From: Spirochaetia bacterium
Lineage (GTDB): Bacteria > Spirochaetota > Spirochaetia > Treponematales > Breznakiellaceae
Length of the DNA: 5,457 nt
Direction: 5' to 3'
NCBI GenBank assembly: GCA_025997875.1
Contig: BNVE01000186.1
Coordinates: 1-5,457, forward strand
Part shown: positions 5,139 through 5,457 of the stretch, piece by piece
How the letters are laid out: each line of letters opens with the position of its first letter
How positions within the stretch are numbered: position 1 is the stretch's first letter
Made by a program: the position numbers and the translations under genes
The notes under the pieces: generated by a model
What the model was told of the DNA's origin: nothing
What the model saw: the letters and a program-made list of their open reading frames with translations, nothing else
Database searches by the model: none

Positions 5139-5457
5139 ATTCAATAACTAATAATTGATGGACACCGAGGGATTCTAATTCCAGGGTAAAACCATTTTCA
5201 AAACGGATCATCTTTACCTTCTGTCCATCTTCCGTTGCCAATACCCCGGCAGGTGAATAATCAGGGAGCCTGACGGTGATCTTCACCGGCCCTAGGGGGA
5301 TATTTTTTTCCGCATAACCATGGGCAAAACCGGTATGATTAATATTTATCAGATGGATAATAAGGCGTTTTTCCTGGCGGTAACATTTAAAATCAATATA
5401 GGCGTCACATTCCACCTGTACCGACAATTTATCCTTCGTAAGATACCTCACCATATT
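5137..5457 (-). CDS. C-terminal domain of a probable glycoside hydrolase, 5' part outside window
   Basis: The frame is open from the right edge to the TAG at 5139-5137, giving the last 106 residues of a longer protein. The start lies outside the window; the Met at 5454 is internal. The visible part looks all-beta: VQVECDAYIDFKCYRQ, then RLIIHLININHTG, then NIPLGPVKITVRLPDY, ending in a GVHQLLVIE strand. This pattern (a 'rlivHLvN' strand, an 'iplgpv.v.lrlp' strand, and a final 'h.ivvie' strand) is the C-terminal beta-sandwich seen in bacterial glycoside hydrolases with a beta-galactosidase-type trimerisation domain, including the hypothetical glycosyl hydrolase 6 group. No catalytic residues are in view. 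It is the first gene of the visible cluster and would release the sugar handled by the genes that follow. The family call rests on a short fragment and pattern memory. Confidence 0.6.
   Translation of the reverse strand, partial: NMVRYLTKDKLSVQVECDAYIDFKCYRQEKRLIIHLININHTGFAHGYAEKNIPLGPVKITVRLPDYSPAGVLATEDGQKVKMIRFENGFTLELESLGVHQLLVIE

Overview
All recognisable genes lie on the minus strand and read from the right end of the window to the left, as one compact carbohydrate-utilisation cluster. In transcription order they are: the C-terminal end of a probable glycoside hydrolase (cut by the right edge), an MBL-fold metallo-hydrolase, a Gfo/Idh/MocA-type NAD(P)-dependent oxidoreductase, a lipoprotein sugar-binding protein, two CUT1-type ABC permeases (MalF-like, then MalG-like), and the start of an unidentified membrane protein cut by the left edge. 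Junctions are tight: 9 nt, then a 4-nt ATGA overlap, 62 nt, 139 nt, another ATGA overlap, and 14 nt. This fits one operon, with a possible extra promoter in front of the binding protein.

The organism is a bacterium of roughly 50% GC that exports lipoproteins through a standard lipobox (LLAGC). The style of the binding protein and the mixed base composition would suit a gut or termite-associated Treponema-like spirochaete. A Firmicute is also possible. This is an impression, not a demonstrated assignment.

How the genes may work together (inference): the glycoside hydrolase releases a sugar from a glycan. The lipoprotein and two permeases import it, using an ATPase encoded elsewhere, since none is present here. 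The oxidoreductase and the metallo-hydrolase then act on it, perhaps as a sugar dehydrogenase plus a lactonase-like hydrolase. The substrate cannot be read from the sequence.

The most interesting non-coding signal is the 139-nt gap between the binding-protein and MalF-like genes. It contains a 106-bp segment (2013-2118) with 16-bp imperfect terminal inverted repeats (13 of 16 identical), flanked exactly by a 5-bp direct repeat CATTA. It is made almost entirely of three hairpins, and the middle one is followed by a T5 run on the transcribed strand. This looks like a small non-autonomous insertion element (MITE-like) that landed just behind the binding-protein stop codon. It may now act as a leaky terminator or mRNA stabiliser between binding protein and permeases. 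Deleting it with one CATTA copy restores an ordinary 28-nt gap with a good ribosome binding site.

No tRNA, rRNA, CRISPR array or full-size transposase gene was seen.
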